Under the pieces are notes generated by a model. That model had not been told where the DNA came from. It was given only the letters and a program-made list of their open reading frames with translations, and did not search any database. Position numbers and translations under genes: made by a program. A DNA stretch of 64,000 nucleotides from positions 1,446,959-1,510,958 of the forward strand of contig CM035353.1 in assembly GCA_020137815.1 (NCBI GenBank), in the 5' to 3' direction. Source of the stretch: Hormiphora californensis. Taxonomy: Eukaryota > Ctenophora > Tentaculata > Cydippida > Pleurobrachiidae. Positions 51,546 to 63,402 of the stretch are shown here, piece by piece (within the stretch, counting starts at the first letter, position 1; every line of letters starts with the position of its first letter).

Positions 51546-53153
51546 ATCCCGCCCTTCCTGCCGACCCGTCGGCAGGGCCGGGAGGGAGTGACTCGTCGCT
51601 GTCCCTCTCACTCTCTCCCACTCTCTGTACGTGTCTCTCAAGGCAGCAGTCCTGGTGTGAGAGCTGACAGACGAGGAACATGTCAATGTACATTACCATA
51701 CTGCGAATTCTCATTTCTCATCCTGAACACAATTCAGTCTGTTACCATTATTAGTCTGGTACCATGGCGTATTAACTACGCCTATTATACACAGTCTGAA
51801 TACGTGTCTTTACGCTTTAGTGCGCAGTTACGACGTCGTTAGTACGTCCAGACCCAGATTTGTTATTTTCTAACCCTCCTTTACATTTGTAAACACAGTC
51901 TAGCTAGGCAAACCCTGATCGGTATAATGCCTTTCCGAATTCCGATGTGACCGAGATGCTGCAGCACATACATGCTGCAATGTTTATAGCGCAGTTGCGC
52001 GCGATGTTCTACAAAAAGATACCGGCGCGTTACAACTAGTCCAGCACAACAGATCCAGTACAGCTGCAGTGATCCCAATTCCCGATCACTTCAATTTCCA
52101 CCTCCATGCTTTCCCATTTATAATAGTTGTCTGTCACTCAGTTATATATAGCTATTAGCTACCACGCACAAGTGATGGTTTCTGGTAATACTCGAGTTCG
52201 TTTAAAACTTCACCAGGCCGTGCCAGAGATAAAATATGACAAATCTATACAAGCTATTCAACATTGAGGAATGGGATTTTGATAATCACAATTACATCGT
52301 CCATCATAAGCTTATAATTCTACATAAGTATTATAATAATAGGGTCGAATCACAAGAAAATATGTTCTTCGTTAGCGATACAGAGTGATGACATACACAA
52401 AGATACTAGATTAATACATTTATTTACATATTCGGGCAGTTATCGTAATCAATGTATGGTAATGTAAAATATGAGCCGGCGAAATGGAATTAAAAAATTA
52501 AAATAATTGCTACACTGATTCATAATGTTTTTCACTAGCAGGTTCGCGTTCTTCGGAGCCCTGATATAGCTTATATAAAGAAACTTTATTGCGATGAAAT
52601 TGTGACATGATCCTGATACCATTTTTAGGCGCCTGTAAATAGTCCGTCACCGTTCAAATTGGGTCATTATAAACTTAAAACTTAGTCTTGGGGTTCTCAA
52701 ATTTTCCGTACTAAAAGATCCTGTAAAAATCTCTATCAGGCATCTTCACATGGCGATCAGGAAGGACCAAGCGAAAATCATTATGAATCACTCAAATAAT
52801 ACAGTCGGAATGTACTGTAGTGGGCTCTAAATGACGGGAATAATTTTATGAGCAAATAAACACACCCATCTATCGTTATGTTATAACCCTTCTCTGGGCA
52901 CGGAGAGGGCCGAACAAGCTAACCCATAATGTGTGTGTGTGCCGATCTAGTATTAGTGTTCACTAAATTAGTATCTTAACTGGGACTAGCTACATAAATA
53001 ATATCGAAAAAGTTGTCTATATATTATATACTATTCCGTCTCTATCTCTATAATCGTCTATTGAGAAACGTCTCTACCCGGCCATTCTCGATGAAAAGTG
53101 ATTCCAGCACTTCATGATGATATAGGGTAGGAAGATAGAAAAAAGAACTGCCT

Positions 53154-55257
53154 CTATTTCTTCTTCGTTTCGTACACGATAACACCTGCAACAGAAGGGC
53201 TGCTGAAATTTCGGGTTTCATATCTGCGGTTTCATGTCCGTTATATTTGGAATTAAAGCAACTCTGTCGTTCTCATCAGTGTGGAACCTTTAGCTCTGTT
53301 GTCTATAGATTTCAAACCTATTTTGTCTCAGATTTGTCAGTTATATTTCATATTTGGGCAAACAATAAGTACATGTGCGTTATTATATGTCCTTGTCGTG
53401 TCGGAATACTCACCAATGACAACTCCTAGCAGAATAAAACCAATGACTCCTAAAGCTATCATAAACTGAAAGGGTAAAACGGGTCAACAATGAGTTAGAA
53501 ATTTATTATTAATTTAATTAATTATTAATTTAATTAGATTACATGACTGTTATTCGAATGTAATAATTCCATAGTTATCCACACCATTTTCAATACCCTA
53601 TTTAGACATACTGTTAACACTTTGAGAGTGGTTTCTATATTTCTCATCGCAAATAGTTAGTTTCTAGTAGCATTGTTAATATATAGAACAGGAACAGGAA
53701 TTCAGGTCACGTGACTGGTTATTAGCCAATCAGGGACCAGTATTTCCTGATTCGGTCGGTTCCTGATATAGAATTTAAAGAAACTAGATGCTAGTTAGCT
53801 ATATTTGCGATGAGAAATATAGAAACCACTCTCAAAGTGCTAACAGTATGTCTAAATAGGGTATAAATGGGAGATTAAGGGTACACCGAGGGAAATATTT
53901 TTTAAAGTGCAGGGCAATATTGCGAATAAATATGCAAACTAATCAAAAATTTAAAATAATCTAGGATCCTAGTAGGCTTGACAAACTTTGACAAACTTTG
54001 AGTTTGTTACTCCCGAAGGCCGAAATAAAAACACGCTCTAAACTAAAAACGTAATACCTTGGCATTTTTCCACCACATTTTCCGCTTGAGCTGAGTCCCA
54101 GTCTGTAGAAACTGGTGAGCACCCGTCTGCAGGGCATCTGAATGGAAGAGGGTATCAAACATCATGGATTCATAAATCCCTTACAATTATATGTCAGTGA
54201 TGATTTATCTTTATAATTTTTGGTCTCTCTGATACGGATATACATTATACAGTCGGACCCCGATTTACCGGAACCCCGATTTACCGGGAGGATAAACTTC
54301 CCCCAAACTATTTTGGCCCATTTTCACTGAAAATTTCAGGTTTTCGAATTTTCTAATTAGCCATGTCATATGATCTCTATCGAATCGTGAATGGATACGT
54401 GGCGACTAATCGGGGTGGGGAATCACATATCATACGTCCTAAGAGCCAATAGTATCGATACCGGATACATGACTTTTTTCAACTAATCGAGTGATTGGGT
54501 AGTGGTAGAACATGACACAGGTACCCACCGGCCACCCGAATTATCGAGTAAACCGTTAGCCTGTAGAGATCGCGATACGTGATCTCTAAGTCTAATGAGG
54601 TCACAGTATCGATATACGTCTTGTATTGGAATCGACGATACGTGATTCCTCACCGCTACAGACACTTACCGATTAATGGTCAGATAAGACGGGTTTAATG
54701 AATTGTTGTTTGAAGTTCATTTCAAGCACCTTAAGAACACCAAGGCTGTTGCACTAATATGCTAGGCAAAGTTTAGTGTGTCGTTAAAACTGCTTATGGC
54801 CGTGAAAATTAGACCTATATAGGGTCAAAAAAGCATCACCCCGATATACCGGGCACCCCGATTTACCGGGCAAAATGGCTTCCCCCGAGAATCCCGGTAA
54901 ATCGGGGTCCGACTGTACGTAATATACTGTGGGTATAAGACAGGGAGTAAATTATAACTGTGTGCTGTTAGCAGGAACCGACCGAAAGAAGTAAACAACC
55001 AATCAGAGCTCGTTATTTAGGTCACGTGACTGATTATCAGCCAATCAGGGACCAGTATTTTCTGATTCGGTCGGTTCCTGGCTGTCAGGTACGTCATGGT
55101 ACCTGCTCGCTCGTGGAGATTCTGTATCTTTGTATCACGTTCCAGGACACTGTCCATATTCTTCTTCATAATGTCCATGACCTCGTTAACCTGGCCCTGG
55201 GTTTCATTAACATACCCAGCCCCTCCTCCTCCTCCACCGCCTCCACCTGCACTAGGC
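53154..55257 (-). CDS. VAMP: synaptobrevin/VAMP R-SNARE (first exon not found)
   Basis: Exons: 55257-55103, 54137-54058, 53465-53414 and 53185-53154; all phases agree. After a Gly-rich N-terminal stretch (about nine Gly), the SNARE motif runs QGQVNEVMDIMKKNMDSVLE, then RDTKIQNLHERADALQTGA. The zero-layer Arg is in LERD. LKRKMWWKNAK (the juxtamembrane KRKxWWKN of VAMP1/2/3) follows, then the anchor FMIALGVIGFILLGVVIGVI and a short lumenal tail (VYETKKK). VAMPs drive vesicle fusion with syntaxin and SNAP-25. The layout (SNARE exon, juxtamembrane exon, TM exon, short last exon) is typical. Exon 55257 begins in phase 2, so one or more 5' exons lie above it; none is evident in the GA-rich sequence to 56.7 kb. 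Confidence 0.92.
53592..53868. mobile_element. foldback element interrupted by a CAGGAACC MITE
   Basis: Arms 53592-53665 and 53787-53868 (ATACCCTATTTAGACATACT and its inverse) flank a partial MITE at 53700-53768. This is a nested insertion in a VAMP intron. Confidence 0.82.
54250..54915. mobile_element. pogo-like MITE, long 666-bp copy, TA-flanked
   Basis: Starts CAGTCGGACCCCGATTTACC and ends with its inverse; TA on both sides. The central part is unrelated to the short copies. A truncated relative lies at 55391-55475. Intronic to VAMP. Confidence 0.85.
54973..55081. mobile_element. CAGGAACC-family MITE, full-length copy
   Basis: CAGGAACCGACCGAAAGAAG on the left; TCGGTCGGTTCCTG on the right; 109 bp with a GTCACGTGAC centre. 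It lies 22 bases downstream of VAMP exon 55257-55103, in the intron beside its donor. Confidence 0.88.
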
Positions 55258-55496
55258 CTGAAGAGAGAGGGGTGGTTATTGGAGTAAGTAATCTGATGGA
55301 AATAATTCAATCCTAACGTCACCGTCCTCCCACCCGATCGACTCATCACTCATAAATCGGCTGCTTGGCCCTAAACAACAAAAACAACTACAGTCGGACC
55401 CCGGTTTATCGGGAGGATAAACTTCCCGAATAGAGCAAACGGTTTTTGACGCCGATATACCGGGCACCACAATTTAAAAAATTGACTATCTAACAG

Positions 55497-55753
55497 TCCG
55501 TCATACACATTTTTATTTGGAATTTTCAGTTGGAATTTTCATTTGAAAACCATCTACGCGCATGCACGTGCAAGCTTCAAACACAAGTTAGAAGCACGGG
55601 ACCTTCACTAACTTATTTGTTTTGATCCAAGGATCACTTTAGTGAAGGTCCCATGGTTCTAACTTGTGTTTGAAGCTTGCACGTGCATGCGCGTGCGTGG
55701 ATGGTTTTCAAATGAAAATTCCAAGTGAAAATTCCAAATGAAAATGTGTATGA
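55497..55753. mobile_element. 257-bp hairpin element
   Basis: GTCCGTCATACACATTTTTA on the left mirrors AAAATGTGTATGACG on the right. The arms include GCACGTGCAAGCTTCAAACA. Loop about 20 bases. Confidence 0.85.
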
Positions 55754-55872
55754 CGCCGCGTAACATCTCCCAAAGCTTGTCAATGAAGCTTGGTGTGTCA
55801 CTGGGTCTGTCGCACACCGTCATTACGAACAAACGTGCATTACTATACTCCATGCCCCCTTTATTTGCTACA

Positions 55873-55898
55873 CTGAGGAGAGAGAGAGAGAGAGAGAG

Positions 55899-55954
<56 letters not shown>

Positions 55955-56106
55955 GAGAGAAAAGGAGACAGACAGGTTTTTTCTTTTTCCTCCCTCCTTC
56001 TCTCCTTCTCTCTCTCCCCTTCTCTCTCTCTCTCTCTTCGTTTTCTCTCTCTCTCGGTGCTCCTCTTCTCTTCCTCTCTCCTTTTTCCTTCTCTTTTTTT
56101 TTCTCG

Positions 56107-56138
<32 letters not shown>

Positions 56139-56510
56139 CCTCTCTCTCTTTTTCTCTCGCTCCCTCCCCTTCTCTCCTCTCTCTCTTCTTCTCTCCCCGT
56201 CCTATCTTTGCCCACCCCCTTTTGTCTGTCAGTCTTTTCCCCGTTTACTTTTTCTATTTCTGTCTCCCTATCTTTCTCTTTCACTCTATCTACCTGTCCT
56301 TTCCTTCTTCCCTTTCTCTTCTCCTGCTCAATCGGGATCTCCCCCCTGTGTCTGCTCTTCTCCTCTTCCCCCCTTCTCTCCTCTCTCTCCGTCCTCTCCC
56401 CCTTCTTCATCTGCCTCCGTTCTCCTTTCGGTGATGATCTACATCCTCTTCATTAATTGTTCTTTGTTTCCCGGGGAGGGGTTTACCCTTTGCGGGCGTG
56501 AGGAGAGAGG

Positions 56511-56574
<64 letters not shown>

Positions 56575-56575
56575 C
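55873..56575. repeat. GA/CT low-complexity block
   Basis: (GA)n at 55873-55968, CT-rich degenerate sequence 55980-56420, then (GA)n at 56518-56570. Long apparent frames here are low-complexity only. Confidence 0.9.
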
Positions 56576-56599
56576 TGAGTCGCACTACACACAATGATC

Positions 56600-58314
56600 A
56601 ACTCCCCATCCACAATATAGGCTAGGTACCTGGTACAAGATGTGGGCACATGCAAGATTACTGCACTCGGCAAATGTTATTTTATTTACAGAAGTGCAGA
56701 GGTGAAAGAATTTATTGCATGTTCATTGAAGTAAGCGAGGAACACGGAATTATTGAAAACATAGTTAAGAACATAGTTAAGAAGTTCCATAATAATAAAC
56801 CTCATCCATCATGTAAATCTTCCCCTTACTAAATTGTGATATTAAATTCACGTCATGGTTACCATGGTTACCACAGTTACCATGGTTACTCACCCCTTGA
56901 CGGGTTTGTTGAGCAGGCGTGATTTTTCCTCTGATGAATCCAGCGTGGTAACGTTAGTAACAAAACATACGCAGGGCTAAAGAATTTTAAGATTTGTAAA
57001 GTTAGAATTAAAGTGAAGTTACCTTTTTACATCAAAAAGGTAACTTCTGAACGCAACTTCTGAACCGTTGAGGTGAGGGATATTTATAGGGGGCTTAAAA
57101 GATGCAGAAAGCGATGGAAATGACGAAAAATGGCCTTATTTTTTATCGCCGACGTACAGGAAAGGTACAAATGGCATTTGCATTTTGGTCACGTGACCAA
57201 AATTCAGTCTACCCGGCTTTTCGTACCGAATTCGGACGAATTTAGGCTTCCGTTCGATTTTGGTGCATATTGTCATCCTAGCGGACATCTCTGCGAAGTC
57301 TGAAGTCTCAACTCCAAAATTTCAAATCGGAACTTAGGGCGATTTCAGGCCATTTTAGCATTTTTCAATTAGCGATAATTAACGAACCGAACATTGTTCA
57401 GAGTTAAACTCAGCGGCATTTGAACCTCTATTGCCACCTCTTAGCATAGGAGAAGTTTCATAGACATCAGAGGTGGTGAGTGTAATTATTGCCTCTACTA
57501 CTAGAAAAAAGCACAATGCTCAGAGAACTAATATCTTCTACCTACAACAAGTGTTTCGGTCCACTCTCTCAAGTCTCAAATTACTCGGAGCCAAAAAAGG
57601 AATAACTTTGTATATATACATGTATGTACAACAATTCGATACGGAGCTGTAATGGGTTGTTGGCGAAGGTTGTTCAACCAAACAAGAATACGTCTTTAAA
57701 TATGTTCTATGAACTTTTATGAACCAAGCAATTGCAATGTGACCGTTTCAAATGTGACCGCCGCCAGAATCCGGGATTCATTGAAGCATTTGATGAAGGA
57801 GCAACACGGTTGTCCCTCGCAACTGAGCGTGTTACAGCCGGTTTTGTGACCGTGACACCTCACTAGCATGTAAAATTTTCGAATTCTAAACCCCTATGCT
57901 TTTTGCAAAAGGCATCTGGGGCGGGGAAAAAATAAATATTATATCTTCAAAGCAATTCAAAAATTGTTATTTTGGCGTGCAAAATAGTATACTCTGGAGC
58001 ACTTTGCAGTATGTGTTTCAAGGTAAAGCATGCCTAGTGATTAAACATGACGGTATGCTAGACTGTGTCATCTATATATTACATATCATAGCAATTATAG
58101 ATAACAATGGTTCGTGATCACAATATACTAATGACCACATGTCTGTAACTTTAAATATCTACGTCACACGGTACGTCACTACTCCACAACGCTTTGTTTT
58201 TGATAAATGCCCTGTAATTTATGTGCCTTTGAATGAGGAAATCTTTGAAACCACCTAATTGTTTCAGTACCATCGAACACATTTGAGTCTCGTCCTTTTT
58301 GGTGAGAGGATCGA
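56600..58314. other. no gene recognised
   Basis: AT-rich unique-looking sequence with a short hairpin GTTACCTTTTTACATCAAAAAGGTAAC (57020-57046) and (GGTTACCAT)n at 56856-56893. No convincing exon. Confidence 0.55.
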
Positions 58315-58772
58315 TTAAAGGTTGACAAGATACCTAAAACTTTTCGTATATCGTCTTATTTTGATTTATCATTAATTTTCAGCATTTTTTCAGAATTTTT
58401 TGTCGGCTAGAAAAAAATTCGAAATAGGGGGTCTACCGATATTGTCAGCATTGGTTTTACTGGGCACACTCACTGCGTCTCGCAAATTGAAATTCACATT
58501 TCCGGTTCCTCAAAAGATAGCTACTTGATCTTGGTTGCGTTGGATTGGTCTCAATAAGACCTTTCCAACGCTACCAAAACGGTTTCTGTATCTCATCAGG
58601 AACCGGAGATATTACGGTATCAATTTTTAAATTGCGCCTCTCGTTTATCAGTAGACCCCCTGTTTTGCACATATTTCTAGCCGACAAAAAATTCTGAAAA
58701 AATGCTGAAAATTAATGATAAATCAAAATAAGACGATATACGAAAAGTTTTAGGTATCTTGTCAACCTTTAA
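58315..58772. mobile_element. 458-bp foldback element bounded by TTAA
   Basis: Arms of about 110 bases: AGGTTGACAAGATACCTAAA on the left mirrored at 58660-58768. TTAA at 58315-58318 and 58769-58772. TTAA flanks are typical of piggyBac-type insertion. Confidence 0.85.
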
Positions 58773-60085
58773 GGGTACACCTGGCGTTTTTCATCATCGA
58801 GTGCCCAACCAAATGACTTGACCAGGGTTTAGGCCATACAAAATGGGCCTCAAATATGCAATTTTAGCCCTAAATTCGAATTCATATTTTTGCTACAGCC
58901 TATTTTCAAAGTGGCGTTTTTTCAATTTTTGTTGGAATTTTTTAACCTCAGGACCACTTTTTTTGAGATAGAAACATTAAATTCTTGGAATTTGAAGAGA
59001 ATATAAAGGTGAATAAGCCCAAAGAAGGATTTTTGAAATGGAGCTTATTTTTGGCCATGAGAAGGGTTTACTTTTTTGCTTCTTTGACACGCTGGCTGAG
59101 AATGTTCCCATGCTTCATTAGAGATGAAAATCTGGAAATAGTTGCTCAAAACGATTATCTATGTGGCCCAAAAATTTTGGAACTTTCCCGTCAAAGATGT
59201 GGTGTACAGAGCTTGTTTTGTGAAATCCGTCTTTTTGAAAAAGAGGGGAATTCCCTGTATCTCAAAAACGGATGATCGTAGAGACCTGGGACCAAGCTTA
59301 ATCGATTCAGAAGGTCCGATTTTTGGGGGGGGTCTTCTCAGAGACATTTTGCTCCTACTCCAACCGTTTTTGCTGTAATTGAAAAAAACCAATTCTATGA
59401 AAAGGGGGAACAACTCTATTCCAGTAGCCTGTTTCGGGCTGATTTCCCCCTTACTTGCTGATACCTTTTTCGCAATTACAGCAAAAACGGTTGGAGTAGG
59501 AGCAAAATGTCTCTGAGAAGACCCCCCCCCCCCAAATCGGACCTTCTGAATCGATTAAGCTTGGTCCCAGGTCTCTACGATCATCCGTTTTTGAGATACA
59601 GGGAATTTCCCTCTTTTTCAAAAAGACGGGTTTCACAAAAGAAGCTCTGTACACCACATCTTTGACGGGAAAGTTCCAAAATTTTTGGGCCACATAGATA
59701 ATCGTTTTGAGCAACTATTTCCAGATTTTCATCTCTAATGAAGCATGGGAACATTCTCAGCCAGCGTGTCAAAGAAGCAAAAAAGTAAACCCTTCTCATG
59801 GCCAGAAATAAGCTCCATTTCAAAAATCCTTCTTTGGGCTTATTCACCTTTACATTCTCTTCAAATTCCAAGAATTTAATGTTTCTATCTCAAAAAAAGT
59901 GGTCCTGGGGTTAAAAATTCCAACAAAAATTGAAAAAACGCCACTTTGAAAATAGGCTGTAGCAAAAATATGAATTCGAATTTAGGGCTAAAATTGCATA
60001 TTTGAGGCCCATTTTGTATGGCCTAAACCCTGGTGATGAAGTCATTTGGTTGGGCACTCGATGATGAAAAACGCCAGGTGTACCC
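58773..60085. mobile_element. 1.3-kb near-perfect palindrome bounded by TTAA
   Basis: Arms 58773-59380 and 59463-60085 are inverted copies at more than 90%, with an 82-base centre. Ends are GGGTACACCTGGCG and its inverse, flanked by TTAA (shared on the left with the preceding element). The matching 96-codon frames on each arm are mirror images rather than evidence for a gene. Confidence 0.9.
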
Positions 60086-60106
60086 TTAAGCACGATTTGA
60101 GGTGGA

Positions 60107-60375
60107 ACCCCGTCATTTCCGGATTCTTGACCTGTCGTGATTTTTTCAGCAGCGCCATTTAGTGTTGCTCTTCTTTCAAAAGTGGTCGAGGGCCCTTTTC
60201 GCTTCTCTCGCCGATACGTTTCAATGAGCAACTCGGAAAACAAACCATCAACACTGTTCTTGGTCAGGCGTTTAGTTGTTTCAGGTATACCAAATATAAC
60301 AAGGTTTTTATCCCTCTCGCACGGCGTGCCTGGTGAAATTTTAACACGACCTAGCATGCAACGGGAAACCACCAC
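60107..60375 (-). pseudogene. possible LINE ORF1 fragment
   Basis: Minus-strand reading gives GTPCERDKNLVIFGIPE followed by a Lys/Arg-rich helix, resembling the RRM start of non-LTR ORF1 proteins (RNLVIFG). Short and isolated; it lies just outside the palindrome. Confidence 0.35.
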
Positions 60376-62529
60376 TTGTACGTGGTAGCTGAGGGTCTAC
60401 AGAATGGCGCTACGGTGCGGGAAAAAACATTCCATTCCCTAAAATCTTTTTTTTTACTTTTATTTGATTTGGGTCAAAATTGGCTATATTAAACGTGGTC
60501 CCGAAACATCCATAATGACTTAGCACATGAAATATGTCACCCCTACCTATTTTTGCACGTACAATCGATTGCCGTTGAAGTCGAATCTCTAAAATGACTG
60601 TAAAATGGTCAAAAGTTGATTTTTTACCATTTTTTGGAGGTTTTTGGCCCCTAAACCATTGAAAACGTTGAGATAGGAATTTGAAACTAGTGCCAATCGT
60701 TAAAATGGTCATTTTTCTACCAAGAACCAAGTTTTCGTGTATATCCGATTTATGGTTAGATTTGGGCAAATTGTTGAAATCTGCCAACTAGGAGAACCGT
60801 AACTTGATTTTCTTGTTTTTTGGATTTTGGCATTTTTGACAAACTTCTGATTGAAATGGTCAATCGGGACCATGCTTAAGTTGTTTATGGGACAATTTTC
60901 GACTAAAATCCAAGATTTCATACCAATCCAATAACAGATCGTTGATTTATAGAAAATTTAAGTAGGCAAAACGGTCAAAATAAGCAAGAAAAGTTGTCGT
61001 TCACAGCTTTTATCAACCTTTCATTCGTTATTATATGGCAAACGCTGCTGGTATGGCCCCCAGCGCGGGATAAGGCAGCGCTTTTCAAGGTTATCGCCCT
61101 CGTTGTCATTCTTTCTCATCACTCAATTAATTTGTTTAAAGACTTTAAAATATTATTTATTTATTCAATCTGATTCAATACATATAACAATAACAATTGT
61201 ATACATATCGACACTCCTTTTAGCGAGTAATTAAACGGTTGTCCCGTAAAAAGTCCATGTTATGCTGATGCCGATTCAAAAGTCCAAGAGTTAATTATAT
61301 ATAGATTAGGTACTGTAATAATAAATAGTAAGTTGATAGATAGATAGTTAAATAAGGGTAGATACTAAGATGATTACTAGGGGATAACTAGGGGTAGGGG
61401 AGATGCAGAACAGCTAAATATAGCATAGTATAATAAGTTAGTAAATTAAATTAAAATTAAATTTAAAATAAAGTAGTGTTGAAAAGTTTGAAATAAGATG
61501 TCCGGGGCGTTGTATTTGCGTGTGTGACCTCTTCAGTGCGTGGTATCCCTTGCGCATGGTCTCTTCCGGATGGGGTGCTCTCCTGGTCCTGGTGCGCTCA
61601 TGGTCCTGGCCTGGTCCGCTCTTGAACTTTATTATGGTTCATGATCTCAGGAGGGAGAATCATAATGTAATTTATGCATCTAATATACCACTCAATCGTG
61701 AATAAATAGTGGAAAAATAGTGCCAACTCACTATCCTCGTCCTCAGGTGAGCCATGACTTCACTGTACGGCTCTCCGGTTCGGTGTGAGAGTTGGCAAAC
61801 GCTGCTTGCGCCCGATAAGACAGCGCTTTTCAAGTGTGAGAGAGTTTTTTTAAATCGTTGGCGAAAATTTTGGCATACGCTGCAGGCCCCGTTGCGGGGG
61901 TGCTCGCATGAGGGGGCTGCAGCGCATTCCAAGCAAAATTTTTGAATTTAAAGATTTGCGCCGCTGAAAACATTTTTATCGTCGCACGCGCATTGCATTT
62001 TCATCGCGCGCATTTATTTTCTCTGAAATGCGCGCAGTAGAATTTGGCATCGTTATGATATAAACTTGGCGCGCTGATGCCAAACCGCGTGTACGTGAAT
62101 GAAAACTGACCTATTATTAAAAAGACCTTTACTTTTAGTCCGCTGGACTGTCCAGTCGACTATTAAACTTAAGGTCGGACTATAATCTTCAGTGTAAGAA
62201 TTTAAACACCTTTAAGTCATATTTACATAAATGAATTGTGTACAAAACAGTTGAAACAGTTCGATATTTTTTTACACAATGCCATGCCATCCTTAGCCTT
62301 ATAATATAGAAGTTATATATCCTTATTATATTAACATGTTTATACATTAAACACTTAGCTAACTGTAAGGGTGTGTGCTGAACCTTACTCATCCAAAAAT
62401 TATGTAATATGTAAACCGAAACACTTCATACATCAGCTCTAATCAAACAGTTTTAGTTATAAAAAACAGCCCAACCCCATGGTTAATCATCAGATTAAAT
62501 GTTAGTTGTCTAATAATTCAGTTTACCTA
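60376..62529. other. no gene recognised
   Basis: Sequence with few features. GGCAAACGCTGCT...AAGGCAGCGCTTTTCAAG (61036-61088) recurs at 61794-61838, and GCATACGCTGCAGG occurs at 61872-61885. CGCGCGCATT motifs lie at about 61990-62040. No convincing coding exon. Confidence 0.5.
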
Positions 62530-63126
62530 ATTCGGGGCCTGGCAAGGCCCCCCGACCCGAATATAACCCAAACTCAACCCATCCCCCCTAAAACATCCCC
62601 CCTACAACTAAAACAACGGGGCCGAGCCGACAGGCCCTTAATACCAGATGAAAAAAAAACCATAACCATAACCATAAAACCATAAAACCATAGATATTTT
62701 TAGAGTGAAAGTTTTGAAGCCCCCTGAAGTAGTAGAGAGGTGTTCTATGGCTCGTTGGAAAGGTCTCGAGGTCCCGCGTCGTATAGGGGGTGTGGCGATG
62801 GCCATACCCAAACCTATAAGGGGTAGGACGCGAAAAACAGTCAAAATAAGGGGTATACAGAACTCGGCAATTAGAAGGAGTAGAAAGGTGTTCTAGGGTG
62901 CGTTCGAAAGCTCTCGAGGTGCTGAAGTAATTGGAATGTAATTGGAAGTAATTACATGTAATTAAAATGTAATTACATGTAATTAAAGGGTAATTACATG
63001 TAATTAAAAGGTCTGCATGACCCAGAATGATAATTTAACATATTTGGAGGCCCTGAGACCAGCGGGTGGCCAAATTTAATCCGGTTTCGGGTCGGCTGAC
63101 GTAAAAACTCCGCGTTTTGGTCGAGG
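62530..63126 (-). mobile_element. dispersed 600-bp repeat, copy 3
   Basis: Reverse-oriented relative of 21340-21940 and 22292-22892, with both family termini present. Confidence 0.88.
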
Positions 63127-63294
63127 TAATAATATAACTCAACAATCTAAACTAGTATAAACATTTATAAAGACTGTTTATTGTGTATATTGTGTCGATC
63201 ACACGTTGTGTTTGCAAGATCACACACATGTGTTGATCACATGTTCTGGGGCCACGAGAAATTCTCCAGCAGGGGGGTCACGATGGTGGATATC

Positions 63295-63402
63295 AGGAAC
63301 CGACCGAAACAAGTAAACAACCAATCAGAGCTCGTTATTTAGGTCACGTGACTGGTGATCAGCCAATCAGGGACCAGTATTTCCTGATTCGGTCGGTTCC
63401 TG
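63295..63402. mobile_element. CAGGAACC-family MITE, full-length copy
   Basis: 108 bp, about 95% identical to 54973-55081; CAGGAACCGACCGAAACAAG on the left and TCGGTCGGTTCCTGG on the right. Confidence 0.9.

Larger units (their letters stand above)
49922..53153. other. gene-poor interval
   Basis: Holds a CAGGAACC MITE (50139-50209), a CCAGATCAAAAAAGCC repeat element (50450-50745), a 100-bp palindrome, (TGTCTG)n, the 51-kb foldback element, a CTTTACATTTGTAAA motif (51886-51900) and AT-rich sequence. No exon I can support from 51900 to 53150. Confidence 0.6.

Noticed and set aside
55868-56625. Long frames of Glu/Arg or Ser/Leu repeats
   Set aside because: Pure translation of (GA)n/(CT)n tracts; also at 11247, 11942, 17185, 28223 and 42589.
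56407-56673. Possible first exon of the VAMP gene
   Set aside because: The frame runs into (GA)n and offers no proper donor matching the phase-2 entry at 55257.
58985-59871. Two identical 96-codon ORFs on opposite strands
   Set aside because: Mirror images in the arms of a palindrome; no domain recognised.
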